Assembly: GCA_037952775.1 (NCBI GenBank)
Contig: JBANAY010000004.1
Location: 8,184,001 to 8,248,000, forward strand
Source: Clonostachys chloroleuca
Lineage: Eukaryota; Ascomycota; Sordariomycetes; Hypocreales; Bionectriaceae
Reading direction: 5' to 3'
Length of the DNA stretch: 64,000 nt
The position numbers were made by a program, and so were the translations under genes. Shown piece by piece: positions 45,820-57,319 of the stretch. Under the pieces are notes generated by a model, which ran no database searches, was not told where the DNA came from, and saw only the letters and a list, made by a program, of their open reading frames with translations. Positions within the stretch are counted from its first letter, which is position 1. Each line of letters begins with the position of its first letter.

Positions 45820-46828
45820 GCATTTTTTTCCTTCACTTTTAAAAGAAAATGATGTCTCATCTTTTTTTGATGAGTTGACTCACAGTCACTGTTGGCCGAG
45901 ATGGTGGAGTCTGGTGATCTGTGGCTAGTGGGGGGTTGTGTGGCTGGTGTGGCTAGTGGACTCCAATGTCTCTCCTCCACCGACAGTTAGTTCCAGCCAC
46001 ACCTCAGGCACCAGCCTCTCTCGTCCGTGCCGCGCGTCTAGGTACCAACGGTAACTCTTTCTTCCGCTATCTTTTCTCATTAGTTTCTCAACTCCTATTG
46101 TCGCATGCGAGTAATTCCGTAGGACTTCAGGTAGTAGTAGCTTTGGTTCGGTGAATGGTCTGTGGCAAAGTCTGTGATGCTCGTTCCCTAGAAATTATGG
46201 AAATTTGCGAGAAAAGAAAACTAAGGCAAGCATGAAGTAAATTCAGCTGATCCAAGTTGTGTCATAAAATCGGGTTCTCTTCAAATTCCGCCACCCACTT
46301 GACGCATTCCCACGTTCCCCGCGTCACGTCAACCACCTCAATGTTATCAGAACACGACAGCCAAGATGCGCTGCCTGTCGCGTAAAATCGATCTTGCGTC
46401 ATACAACGGCTTCTTCCTACCTTATTAATCTCATACAGGATTTTTGCTGACGATCCGTAGCTGAAACGCACTATGAGTTCACGTCACTGGCGAAAAGCTG
46501 GTTTTTTTGCGGGGCCAAAGTTCATGACGTAGTTCAGATCGAGATGAGCGTTCAACGGTCCGGGGGCAGACAGCCAATCACAGTTGCTGGTTCTTTTTCT
46601 TCCCTGGCAGCCAGAAGAGAAGGCAGTAGGGGCTTATGCCATGATAATTACGTTATTCGACTGAACGGTGCTGTATTTCGTCATCACCGCATCAGCTTCG
46701 TTTGGATTATATAGTATGCCTTTGCTCTCTAGCACTAGAACATCTTTTCTGATTCTCCATAGCCTCCTCGGATCTCGATATTAGAAAAAAAAAACGAACA
46801 AGCGAGATCACCCAAGACCTCCACCAAA
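45820..46828. other. Intergenic, upstream of small conserved gene
   Basis: No firm gene. A reverse open frame at 46262-46471 has protein-like composition but no ATG. A TATATAG word near 46708 and an A-rich leader (A10 at about 46786) precede the next start codon. Confidence 0.45.
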
Positions 46829-47210
46829 ATGGCCGACATTCTCCCCAAGAAGAAGACGAAGAAGGGCAAGAAGAAGGCCGCTACCAGCTCCGCCAGCGAA
46901 GACGAAGGTGGCTCCGACCTACTCCCCGTCGGAGGACTCGGGGACAGCCTGCCCACAAAAGATCTCACAAACACCGCTTCAGGAGCTGTCAGTGGAGTAA
47001 CTGGTGCTCTGGGCGGACTGGGAGGCGACTCTGGCGGCGGCGGCAAAAGCGACACACTGAAGCTGAGGCTGGACCTCAATCTCGAAATTGAAATCCAACT
47101 CAAGGCAAGGATTCACGGTGATCTGGAGCTGTCCTTATTGTAAGTCACTACCCCTCAATCCAGTGTGAAAGTTCTTCTGCTCTAATACTAACCCAGGGGA
47201 TAGGAACTAA
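46829..47210 (+). CDS. Small conserved fungal protein with Lys-rich start and Gly-rich middle
   Basis: ATG 46829 in good context (CACCAAAATGG). About 105 residues: Lys-rich head (KKKTKKGKKKAA), acidic/Ser linker, Gly/Ala-rich middle (GAVSGVTGALGGLGGD) and a conserved end KSDTLKLRLDLNLEIEIQLKA followed by RIHGDLELSLL. This tail is a recurring pattern in small filamentous-fungal proteins of unknown function. The unspliced frame stops at TAA 47141, but that TAA lies inside a perfect GTAAGT donor (47140), with a TACTAAC branch site and TAG acceptor at 47203. Splicing replaces the stop with one more residue, ending LLN and TAA 47208-47210. An alternative acceptor at about 47196 would end LLG. No signal peptide. 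Confidence 0.75.
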
Positions 47211-48079
47211 GGGTTGTCTCCCTTTTTTCTTCTTTTTGGAGCGAGCGTTCCGACTGTATATTGGCGCAACTTTGGACATCGCAATAGGGATACGGGCACT
47301 CATCGAAGCTTTCCATTCCTCCAGCACACGAGGCATATTTGGGAGGAAAACTTACGATACATTGTTTTATTAAATGTCATAACGTCTTTTTATCTTCACT
47401 CCTTTCTGTCACCTTGAAGACATTGTGATATTAGGTCGCGTTTGCATGGGTTGGTTTCGTATATCAGGCCCGCCGAGTTTTTGGAGGCGTGGAATTTTAC
47501 TACGAATGTTCCTTCATTTAGTATAGATGACTTCTGTCGCCCTCTGCGATCAAGTATTAATGAAAAATAACTTCTCCTAATAAATGCGAATACCATGAAA
47601 GCTTCGATGCATTGATCCTTGATGCTGGATATTCTTGAGTAGTTACTAGATATTACCTGACTTATTGTCCAATATCGAATTAATTCCATTAACGATGGGA
47701 AAAAATATTGGACAAGTTGCTGAAGACACGCGTCGGATACAGCTCGAGCTAAATTGCTAGACTTTTGGTGAAAGCACTGTAATCTGGCCGGCCTCTTCCA
47801 AACAGAGCCAGTTGCACACTTGCTGAAGGTGGCCACACGGTTATCACACTGTCGCTTGCGCGCTATGGGATTGTAATATTTTTTAAGAAGCAAAAAAATG
47901 CAAGTTTGATAATGGGACCGAACTTCTACTACGTTCCATTTCCATGCAGCTTACTGACTAAATTCAGCGAGGAGGCGCGAGTCTCATTCATTGGCGGCAA
48001 ATGAATTCAATGTCTTTCAAACCAACATTACAGCCCACCCACTCATTTAGAAGCTCAGGAATCTCTGTCTCAAGATAAA
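47211..48079 (-). other. Intergenic with a possible Zn2Cys6 remnant
   Basis: A reverse open frame (47396-47893) begins with ARKRQCDNRVATFSKCATG, like the second half of a Zn2Cys6 cluster (RKRQCD...C). The first Cys pair is replaced (YYNPIARKRQCD) and nothing downstream is recognised as a factor's middle region. It is best read as a decayed fragment. The remaining bases are 3' flanks. Confidence 0.35.
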
Positions 48080-48937
48080 CTAAAAGTAGATATTAGAAAT
48101 CTTCACAAGCCATTCCACCACCTCGCTGGGTGCGGAGAGAGCGGGAGTATGATCCCCCGACACGAAGGTGACTTCCACCGTCTTTCCAGACGCCTTTTCT
48201 AGTCTGCCAATTGCGAGTTTCTGGTCATTTTGCGAAATTAACCGATCATTGTCGCAGGATAGAAATTCAAGGTCCACATCAGGAAGCGCGTAGCTGAGAA
48301 ACGTCACCCTGTCCCTGAAAACCTTCGACGAATGCCGGCGCGTCTTGCTCGCCCAAACCACCTGCTCATCCGCTGAGAGATTCGAAAAGATCAGGGCTCC
48401 GATATGAGCATAGTGATCAGGGTCCATCTCTAACCACCCAGAAGTCTGAATTGGCGAGGCGATTAGCTGTTGGCATTTTGGAACATATCGTTAGGGCTGA
48501 CGAACATCTCCCTTCATGGGAATTATGTTTTCCGGTGGGACATCGGCCAGGACCTCACATGCTGCCTGTCCCATCTCAGGTATCACAGACGGCATGAAGC
48601 CAATCTTGACCAGACCCCCGCTCTTGCCACTCTTTTCTCTCTCCGCCTTGCTGAGGCCTCCGCAACTCTGCGTCAAAGGAACCCCAGCATACGATGACGC
48701 GACAACGATGACGTCCTTTCCTTGATCTGCTAAAATCTCAACCTCTTGCGATATTGCTGCGGCATCGTCGAACATATTAGGCGGCTCTCTGCGATCGTCT
48801 GACCCGAGACTCGCGGACTTGAGTGGAAGGAAACGAACATCAATTCCTCTCTTGGCCACGGCATCTAAGACGTCTGAATAGACTGTCTCAGGCATGAACG
48901 AGCCTGGAAGCAAAAGAAGACTCGTGCTATTAGCCAT
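48080..48937 (-). CDS. Alpha/beta-hydrolase family protein
   Basis: A 265-residue alpha/beta hydrolase. N-terminal strand and oxyanion region LLLLPGSFMPETVYSDVL, nucleophile region VIVVASSYAGVP (Ser in place of the usual GxSxG elbow), and a late SGDHTPALSAPSEVVEWL carrying the catalytic His. An Asp in the strand before it (LEFLSCDNDRLI) may complete the triad. Exons, reverse order: 48937-48506 and 48445-48080, joined in phase 0 through a 60-base intron with an unusual GTTCGT donor, two branch-like CTAA words and a CAG acceptor. Similar fungal proteins are annotated as salicylate-esterase-like or generic hydrolases. Substrate unknown. ATG 48937 (MANSTSLLLL) is chosen; the frame is open upstream. 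Confidence 0.82.
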
Positions 48938-50316
48938 TTTGATTCCTGCTTGTTCTTGAGGCAGAAAGAAGATCAGAGGAGGTTCTTGGATCAGCGAAAT
49001 CTTTCGGGGAGGGGATCCAAATATATGCATTTACGACGCTATACGAAGTAGCCAAATTCGGATTAGGGTCACCATGATGAATTGATGCAGATAGACTGTT
49101 CAACTGAAGACTGACTCGTTTGAGTTTGAACATATGTCGGCAATTAACGTCTGCTAGTAAAAGCAAGTTATTCCCGTACATGCCATCTCTTGGAAACAGC
49201 CAAGGCACCAACTTGTCACTTACAGGGGTCCAATTGGCCAATAATCCCTGCAATAACAGGTACTTATTTCTATACTCAAATTAGGTGGTGATAGAAGTCC
49301 CAGCAATACTCCGAGTTACAGAGAGCCACATTACAGGTAATACAGCCTTATCGCGATTGAGGGGGCCGCGAGTTGTGGCTACGCTCGCGTTGTGTAGTGG
49401 GCGGCTTCGTCGGGCGATAGGTGCAGTCAACCGGCTCCTCGCGTTCGACTTCATCAACCCGTATGTACAATTCAATATCGTCAGAAACCTCAAAGACCAC
49501 AGCCTCAGCTGGATCGGGAGCCGTAGGAATGCTTGCCATAGTAATTTGTGTGGGGAAGGTTCTTATGTTGCTACGGGTAGCCCGAGGTCACGGCTTGAGG
49601 CTTTTAGTAAAAGTGGGGAAATACGCGTTTGGTGCCTTAGCTGTTTCCAAGAGATATTCTCTCCGCATCATGGATGATGAGAAAGCTTAGTCAAAAGATT
49701 GATGACCATATTGCGCTTTTGATCCTTTGCTGAAAGATGCATGTATCACGATATTCTGTGATATGTCAATGGCGGTTAAGAAAAGAAGAGGTTAATACAG
49801 AAGCCTCATTCAGCCAGGAGTATGGGACTTGTAGTCATGATGGAGAGATCTCTTAGTTGGTCGTCTCTTGTCGAGAAGCCGGCCTCGGGACAGACTTGAT
49901 GCCGGTAGACTGTAAAGCCAGCCGAGTGTTCTTGAGAACTGGCTGATATGCCTCTGGATCACGGCTCTCACGTGCAACAAAGCCCCGCAGACCCTTGGAT
50001 GAACTCACGGAGCAAGCCGTGTTTAATCCCTTCAGCTTGCCCCTTTTCCGACTGGCCCCGTACAGTAGCGGAGACACTGTACATGCATGTGCCCACCCGC
50101 CCGCTTGGCTTGTCTTATCAATCGCATCTGAATATCCCTCGTGCTCCGTACTCGGGACTTTTCGCCCGCCAAATGATCATGCCGGTGCCTGGGGCCTAGA
50201 TGCCTGTCTGCCTGCCACGCTTAATATTAGGCAGCCAACCCCTTGTGAGGTGGAGGTTTGGCTGCCAGCACTTCCTTTCATCCTTCATCCTCTCGTAGAT
50301 CGGCTCGGCCCACGGA
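48938..50316. other. Intergenic, upstream of ferric reductase gene
   Basis: No secure gene. A reverse ATG ORF of 63 codons (49348-49539, starting MASIPTAPDP) has a good start context but no recognised homologue. The last part is the ferric reductase promoter. Confidence 0.45.
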
Positions 50317-50325
50317 ATCTGATAA
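50317..50325 (+). promoter_or_regulatory. SreA-type GATA element (ATCTGATAA) before ferric reductase gene
   Basis: ATCTGATAA matches the ATCWGATAA consensus of the fungal iron GATA repressor SreA and lies 168 bases before the ferric reductase start codon. Position and target make sense; binding is inferred. The nine-base consensus occurs four times in the window. Confidence 0.5.
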
Positions 50326-50492
50326 TTCAGGCGGGGATGCTATCGAACGATAATTTAATACCTACCCCCTTCAGCCCCCGGCTGTCCCCTGACTGAGGGG
50401 CCTACTGCCTCGCAAGCTTCGAACGCCCCAACCTGTCGAAATACGGTCTTCGCCTTGTCGATTTGGAGCTTGCCAGTGGCAACGCTCCCGAG

Positions 50493-52341
50493 ATGGATTT
50501 CATCTCCGTCATGCTGGATCGGAAGCCACACAGCCCCAAGCAAATCGCGAATGGCAAGGCTTTGGAGAAGTATTTCTCCTTTCTATGGCACGCTATTCTC
50601 ATCTTAGCCGTCGGCCATTTTCTTCATTATGTTGTCGTTAAATACAAGAGGTCATGGGAAAGGCTGTACCGAAACATTCCATATCCTCGATTCGATTTGC
50701 CTCCTTGGTAAGGCCTCCTAATAGCGCCGGAAGCTGATAGATGGAGATCTACAAAAGACTAATAATCATCAGTTTGAAGGACCAAGGGCTGCCTTCTATT
50801 CTTCTAGTCAGCATATTCTTAATCACCAATTTGGTTCTCTTCTTCACGCCTATGGTTTCCTACAGACCAAACTATTGTGCTTCTCGACTTGGCTGGTGAG
50901 AGCGACTTGGTAATTATTGACCATTGAGTTTCATTTATTAATTTCTACATAGGCTCGCTGCTATGAATATGCTTCTTTGCGTCTTCTTGAGCTTAAAAAA
51001 CACGCCTCTACGCTTCATTTTACCCACATCGTACCAGCGCCTCAACTTTTTCCACAGAGTTGTGGGTTATACGGCTCTCGCTCAGACACTCCTACACGGG
51101 ATCTTGTATACCGCACACTTCGGAATAACGAAACGTTGGTTCAAGGTGATTCAGGCAGGAGGCAACAGGGAAGGATTATTTGCCGGTGCGGCACTTCTCA
51201 TATTGGCTTTTGGGGTTTTCGCGCAGGTTAGGTACATGACATTTTACGCGACACATCTTCTCGGATTCATCGTCATGGCCATCTTCATGGGCCTTCATAG
51301 GCCTGCTTGGGAGAAAGTACTGCCGTACTTTGCTGTTCTAATGGCCGGTATTTGGGTTTTCGATCGGGTACTCCGCTGGCTAAGGCTGGCATTCAACTTG
51401 ATTAATAACGAAGCTAGACTGTATCCGCTTGAAGACGGAGGAGTGAGGCTTGTGTTCAATAAGCCATTGCCTCGAGGCTCACCAGGGCTGCACTGTTTTG
51501 TTTGGATCCCTGGAATCCGCTGCTACAAAACCTATCCATTCACGATCACGGCCAACTCGGATTCAGGGCTGGAATTGGTCTTGCGGTCTTACGAAGGGTT
51601 CACAAAGGAAGCTTATGATTTGGCTCTCGAAATTCCGGGACGTGCGATGAGGGCTTCCGCTCACGGACCGTATGGCAATTTGCCAAATTTCGATACGTAT
51701 GACAAGATTGTCATGATTGCTGGAGGGAGCGGGGCTTCCTTCACTTTTGGATTGGTGAATTTTCTGCTGGCGTCAACAAGCGAGCATCCTACGGTGCCTA
51801 TTACATTTGTTTGGGCAGTAAGAAGTCAAGGTTGGTTTCGCAAGGTCACTTTTGGAGATCAATGCTAATCAAGTTGACAGATGATATATCATGGTATATC
51901 CCCGAGCTTCTCAGTTTAGTGAAAGGCTTCAAAAACGTCACTTTGATTATTCGTGTAACTAGAGAGCCTTTGAAGATTTCGGATTCACAGTTGGGAGAAC
52001 TCGAGCAGGCTCCTTCGGATCTGTGTACAACAAAGACAACCGCCTGCGTGGAAACAACGCCATTGTTGGAAGACTTTACAAGGAAAGCCGCGCACCATCT
52101 ACAAAGCGCAGCAAATTTAGAGTGGGAAGCCGCAAAAGGCGAAGCTGACCTGGAGTTCGAAAAACTGCAAGTGGACCAGGCGATATGGGAATCGATACAG
52201 TTCCTTGATGAAACCACGCGGGTTCTGATCGCCACATGTGGACCGAGATCATTGACCAATGCTGTAAGAGATGCAGCGCAGGATTGCTCGAGGCATTTTA
52301 GACCTACTATAGATATCCTTTCGGAGAATTACGACTGGTAA
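50493..52341 (+). CDS. Ferric reductase-like transmembrane flavocytochrome
   Basis: A 558-residue FRE-type reductase that moves electrons from NADPH via FAD and two haems across the membrane to reduce Fe(III) or Cu(II). Exons 50493-50707, 50773-50895, 50953-51830, 51881-52341; donors GTAAGG, GTGAGA and GTTGGT; phases join. Haem ligands form the classic spaced pairs His147/His161 and His214/His228. FAD motif is YPFTI (307-311) where HPFT is usual; NADPH-binding loop GGSGASF (370-376); C-terminal ATCGPRSLTNAVRDA with the CGP motif. An Asp/Glu/Ala-rich insert (about residues 455-510) sits in the NADPH domain. No signal peptide is evident. The first helix is at about residues 32-48. An iron-type GATA element lies in its promoter. 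Confidence 0.93.
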
Positions 52342-52430
52342 TTTTAGAGATTTTTATGTTTATCATTTAGAAAGCGAGTGAATTTGACTGCTGGCGAGCC
52401 AATGGATCGTGCAGGGGGATTTGAATTTGA

Positions 52431-52459
52431 GTGGGTTTCCTCACCGTGAGAAAACCCAC
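52431..52459. repeat. 29-base palindrome in the ferric reductase 3' region
   Basis: Two 14-base arms around a central C (52445) with one mismatch; core CTCACCGTGAG. It is 90 bases after the ferric reductase stop. A related palindrome lies at 57303-57319. Confidence 0.7.
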
Positions 52460-52792
52460 CAGCTCGTAAATCCGAGCAACTAGCGAGGTAGCCACATCCA
52501 TGGTACAGTGCCGGAAAGGAAGCATCTGGTCGTGTGACCGTTGCTTGGGGGCTAATTGGCAGCGTGTGATTTACGTGGCGCCTCACGAGGACCGAAGTCG
52601 TCCATCGTTGGGTGGCATATTTCATATTCTCCATTTGTTTCAAGTTAAGATCAATTGTGTCTGGCAGGATGACCTAGGATTCTAAAGTGGCCCTTTCTCG
52701 TTGACGGTTATGCCCGATACCTAGAGAAGTTATTTTCCCAATCTTAGATATCTCGTCAGCTCCAGCAAATATGAGTATATTCACGCGGCTCA

Positions 52793-54510
52793 TTAGAAGA
52801 CCGCGGCTTCCTCCACAAACCAAAGAACCGACCAGTTTGCAAGACCAATGACGCCCATTCCCCAGAGCGGGAAGCCGACGAAGTTATGGGCCAAACCCCA
52901 GCCGAGAGCTGATCCACCTATGCTCGGTCCAAAAATACGAGCAAAACTAGAAATACTTGATGCAAATCCATGGACCGTCCCTAGAAGTGTAGGACTCGGT
53001 GCGGATTCATTGACAAGAATCATAGAAGCAGGCGTAATGAACACGCGGGCAAGAACCTGCAATGAGAGCAAAGCACTAAGACAAGTCCAAATCACTGCCA
53101 CATTATCAGGAAGCAGGACCAGATAGGGTATCAAGAAGTAGGCGGCAATACTAAGCGGCAGGAACATGCGATACGAGGCAAGTATTCCAAGACGAGCGCT
53201 GAGCACGGGGTAGAGCAGTATCTGGAGCGGAATTCCGATGCTGCCAAGTATGGTGTTTACCAAGCCCATACTTTTGCTCGAGAGGCCGAGACCGCCGCTG
53301 AATCTGAACGGAAGGCTTGCATGTGAATTGTCGTATCTGGGGGTTGGAAGCAGACTGAAGAAGACAGTGTTGAACGCAGAGCCGTGTAGCGCGCGGAGGA
53401 AATGTTGCAACAAGGTGAAGCAGACATTCCTTGTAAACATGTCTCGGAATCTGGCCCGTTTCTTGACGGATTCGGGCTCGCGCGCGATTACTGGCTGAGA
53501 TGCGCCAGGAGCGGTATTTGCTGCGGATGGAATGGGCTGATATTCATAGTCTTGCCCTTTTCCTTGTCGGAAAACCTTTCGAACGATGAATTTCCCCAAC
53601 TCTCGGCCTGGATCAACTTTGTCTCGCCTCATCGGGTGCGTTTCGTCTAATCCGAGGATGATACAGAACGCTGCAGCAAGAAGAACGGAGGCGCACACGA
53701 CATTCGGGAGCGCATAAGGGAATTGCTTCATCCACCCAACACCGTCACGACCTCCAAGGAATGAGCCTGGGCCGAATATGCTCGGTAGTGAGTGAATAGG
53801 ATCGGCCAAAAAGCCACTCATAAGGGGACCGATGATAACGCCGACATTGAAGCACATGGGTAATATCAAGAAAGCCCTTGGCTTGTACCTGTAAACACTG
53901 AGTGAGCACTTGGCTGGGTAAGACTGGAATTGGGAAGCTACCGTTTGTCCGGGACAATTTCAGAGATCATTGTCCGAAGAACGCCAATATTGCCATTGAG
54001 AGCACCCGAGAAAAATCGAAAGACCATTGCGGACGTAAATGAAGGCGAGAAACCCATCCCCAGAGCACACATGGCCGAACCAAAGAGACCGATGATCAAT
54101 ACTCGTTTACGGCCGAACACAGCAGTGTCTGCGACGCGCCCCCACCACATCGACGTGAGACATTGCGCCGCAGCGAAGACAGCTGTGAGATGGCCAGCCT
54201 GTTTCGCGATTTCGGATGGCTCCAGTGACGGGTCGAACCATCTGAGTCGGTAGAAGAGGTAGGAAGTCAGTGATCTCTCGCTTAGGGGCTCAGCAAGCCG
54301 GGCGAAGACAATTACGGCCAGCTGCCACTTTCTAGGCATAGATGCCCAGGATACTGGTGCCGGCGCTTTTTGAGCTGCTTCTAAGCTCGCGGCCTGCTGG
54401 ATGTTGTTTTCGATACCCTGATACCCATTTTGCTCCTCTTGCCGTAGGGGTGTCTGCTCCTCGGGTGTAGACCCTGGACAATCATTCTTCTGCCTTCGTA
54501 GCCAAGCCAT
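52793..54510 (-). CDS. MFS transporter (DHA1, ZIFL/TCR-like)
   Basis: A 554-residue, 12-helix major facilitator. A hydrophilic N-terminus (1-55) leads to helix 1 (LAVIVFARLAEPLSERSL). The diagnostic loop between helices 2 and 3 is WGRVADTAVFGRKRVL, followed by FRFFSGALNGNIGVLRTMISE (helix 4 motif). A long cytoplasmic linker (about 275-330) separates the two bundles, and LGTVHGFASSISSFARIFGP lies near the end. Exons, reverse order: 54510-53942 and 53888-52793; 53-base intron, GTAGCT donor. This clade is annotated as zinc-induced-facilitator-like or multidrug transporters; the cargo is unknown. It converges on the ferric reductase gene. Confidence 0.9.
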
Positions 54511-55240
54511 ATCGCCGTAAGATCACAACTTCCCCAGTCGCAAATTGACGGAGAAGAAGGGAAGAGGTGGACATTTAAAGGAAGAAAGAAGATACAGCCG
54601 CAGAGGAGTCGAGGAGTCACAATTGGCCACTCAGACGAGAGCTTTTACAAGTAGCGGCGCCATGGATGTTCGCCCCATTCCAGGCTTGGCGTGATGACAT
54701 GCAGGGCTACCTTGACCGGCGGGTGGGTGAGACAATTTTGGGCTTGGAACTGGGATGGATATTCACGCAAGTCCCTGGTCTCTCTACCCAGCCCCTAAAC
54801 AGACAAAGTCTGCCAGGGAAAACTTGCTAGCCTGTGATTTGGGTGGGGAGAAGTTGATGGTGTCCTCTTAAGTCTCCTTATCAATCTCAAAGTTCGGACA
54901 TTGGGCGCACCTAAGCGGAGCACACAGTGTGCCCCCTGAACGGAGACTTTTCAGGGTCCTTGGACCAACCTGACGAGCATTTGAGTGATGTTGGTCTGGG
55001 AGGCAAATAACTTCATACTGGGATGCAGTTCTTCGAGGATCTCTTATTACTACGTATATGATTAACTGCCCAACTGCACCGTACTTATAACTCTAGATTA
55101 TTTACGGCCATTGTGAATCGATATAATTATGAAGAACGCTTTTTAAATGAACTTGAAAAGCAAGTCAAACCAGCACCTGAAACACTGAAGCTCTCCAAGA
55201 CATGAGGTATATGTAAAAGAGGATTGATCCGCGCGGAGAA
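54511..55240. other. Intergenic
   Basis: Promoter of the preceding reverse MFS gene and 3' flank of the next. No gene or iron-type GATA element is seen. Confidence 0.6.
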
Positions 55241-56896
55241 TCAATAAGTTCTCCCAGTGGCTATTCCCCAGAAGTACGCCGCAGTCGCACCAGCCATCAG
55301 GAGAAGAACCGCAGAGAAATTCACAATGTTGAGTTTCCTGTTCCACTCGTTTGTTGAAAACGTCTCGGCCTTCTCTTTCACGACATGGCCATTCTCGCTA
55401 CGTTTCTTACGTCCCCATTGCAGAATGCCCATTGTCGTGCTGAATAGCCCAATAATGACCATACCAAGCGAGACAAGTACAGCACAGGCAGCTAGCACCA
55501 CGTATAATATGGTGACGTTGTCGTAGCCGTCGTTGTCACGATCTTGTACTACACCTGCAATCAATGACACGAGGATCGTCATGCAGTTGTTAAGGGTGAC
55601 CTTGATCGCATATGCCGTGCCGAATACATCGTGATGGGACATGCTCGTCCTAATCCCGTCGATCATCGGTGCAGGCCCGAAGGTCGTAGCAACGGCATAT
55701 ATAGCGAAACTTGCGGCTGTTCCTGCGACGGTTGGTGCAAACGCCGCCAGGCACATACACAGCAGCATGCCGATGCTGCAGGCGAACATCAGTGTAAGCC
55801 GGTGCCCAAATATGTCCATGAAGATTCCCACCACAGGGACGAAAAAGAAGCCTAGGAATTGCGACAGCGATGAGTACCATCCTGCGTCGATGGCGGAAGT
55901 CTTGAATCGCTGCTCAGCCATCTCCGTTCCATTTGAGGAGAAAATCGAGGAGACAGTTGTTTGGAAAATCGTAAGCAGACAAATAAGCCAGAAAGTCCAC
56001 GGAAGTCGGAGCATTTGATCGAACCTGAACCTCTTGCTCTTATCCTTCAGATGCTCCCCGGTTGCAGGATCCTTGGCTGTCAGATATCTTCTCTCGCAGA
56101 AGCGAGTGAACCACCAGTAAAAAAGATTAGCCACATTGGTGAAGATGTTCATAAAAACAGCCATCCAGTAGACCCAGCTGAAGTTTCCCAGATTCTTCGC
56201 TATGACATTGGCAGTCGCCTTGCCCACAAACGTGCCAATCTTTCCAAGGCCAAGTTCGAATCCCAGCGTCGATGCAAAGCCTGCAGACGGCGGGAACCAG
56301 GCCGAGAAAAGCTTGTATTGGGCGACTTGTGTTGCGGCATCTCCGAATGACTGGACCACGACTCCAAAGATCATGAATTTATAATTGCGAACTTGAGTCG
56401 CTGCTGCCACCAAAATCGCGCCGAGACTGAACACGGCATTTCCCCAGAGCATGTTGTCTACACACCAGATGTTAGTTTCAGCCATTTCTTGTTTTCTGTT
56501 CAGAAATACCTACTTGCACCGCCAAAACGATCCGTGATGGGTCCACTAATTGGGATCAAGACCAATTTGATAAAAGCTTCACTCGAACTCAGCAATGCAT
56601 ATTGCGTGTTATTGATGTGCATTTCCTGTTTAGCCAATGGTTAGGGCTCGGTCAACGGTTTCCTGAGAAACGCAGCCACTCACCTTTTTTAAGGTGCTCT
56701 TCAACGCTCCGGTGACTCCGCTACTCCAATGACCTCCAAATCCAATCATGCTAATTACAACAATAGCAATAATCTTCATAGAGAGGGGAGCAGGCTGCTT
56801 GTCTTGATCCTCCGAAGCAGAATCGTCCTGTTGACTGGCGACGCCGGGATCAACAGGCGACACGGTCTCATCATATTGTTCCTTTGAAGATCCCAT
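55241..56896 (-). CDS. MFS transporter (MFSD1-like)
   Basis: A 513-residue transporter. Acidic/Gln-rich N-terminus (1-36), helix 1 (MKIIAIVVISMIGFGG), then SSGVTGALKSTLKK and EMHINNTQYALLSSSEAFIKL. Helix 3-5 region VVQSFGDAATQVAQYKLFSAWFP and LGFELGLGKIGTFVGKATAN resemble MFSD1-type proteins. The second bundle begins near WTFWLICLLTIFQT. The C-terminus is hydrophobic (VLLLMAGATAAYFWGI) with a short tail. Exons, reverse order: 56896-56684, 56625-56514, 56457-55241; introns of 58 and 56 bases, phases fit. A SreA-type element lies 100 bases upstream of its start. The cargo is not predictable. Human MFSD1 is lysosomal; fungal location is not known to me. Confidence 0.88.
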
Positions 56897-56995
56897 CGTG
56901 AAAAGAGCTTAATGTGTAACGAGAAAGGGGAAACAGCCCGGTACAGCATCTAGAAACAGACACTTCCTTCAAGAGAGAGAGTACAAGGTTAATAT

Positions 56996-57004
56996 TTATC
57001 AGAT
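56996..57004 (-). promoter_or_regulatory. SreA-type GATA element (ATCTGATAA) before the MFSD1-like gene
   Basis: Reverse-strand ATCTGATAA, 100 bases before the transporter start codon, the same nine bases as in the ferric reductase promoter. Confidence 0.45.
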
Positions 57005-57302
57005 TAAAATTGTGGATATTGTGTTTCGTTCCATGCTAGTTCCACCGGGTCCCATCTATTCATGCTATCGCGCTCGTGTCATGTGTATGAGATCAGATCA
57101 GTGCTCTGCCGCTTCGCTTCCGTTGTCCGGCTCGGCGGCAGGGATATTCTAACCAAAACCTCAGCAACACTCCTGAAGCAGCTGCTATTCAAGTGAGAAA
57201 ATTACTTGTTGAGAACGTCATGACCAAGAAAGTACACAGTGCAGGATGAACCCACCCTGGCTTCCTCCATCCACTAGTTGCAGGGCTTGAGCAAGCTGCA
57301 GA

Positions 57303-57319
57303 TTTCTCACCGTGAGAAA
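57303..57319. repeat. 17-base perfect palindrome
   Basis: TTTCTCAC, central C, GTGAGAAA. It shares 15 identical bases (CTCACCGTGAGAAAA) with the palindrome at 52431. It sits about 400 bases upstream of the MFSD1-like gene. Confidence 0.65.
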
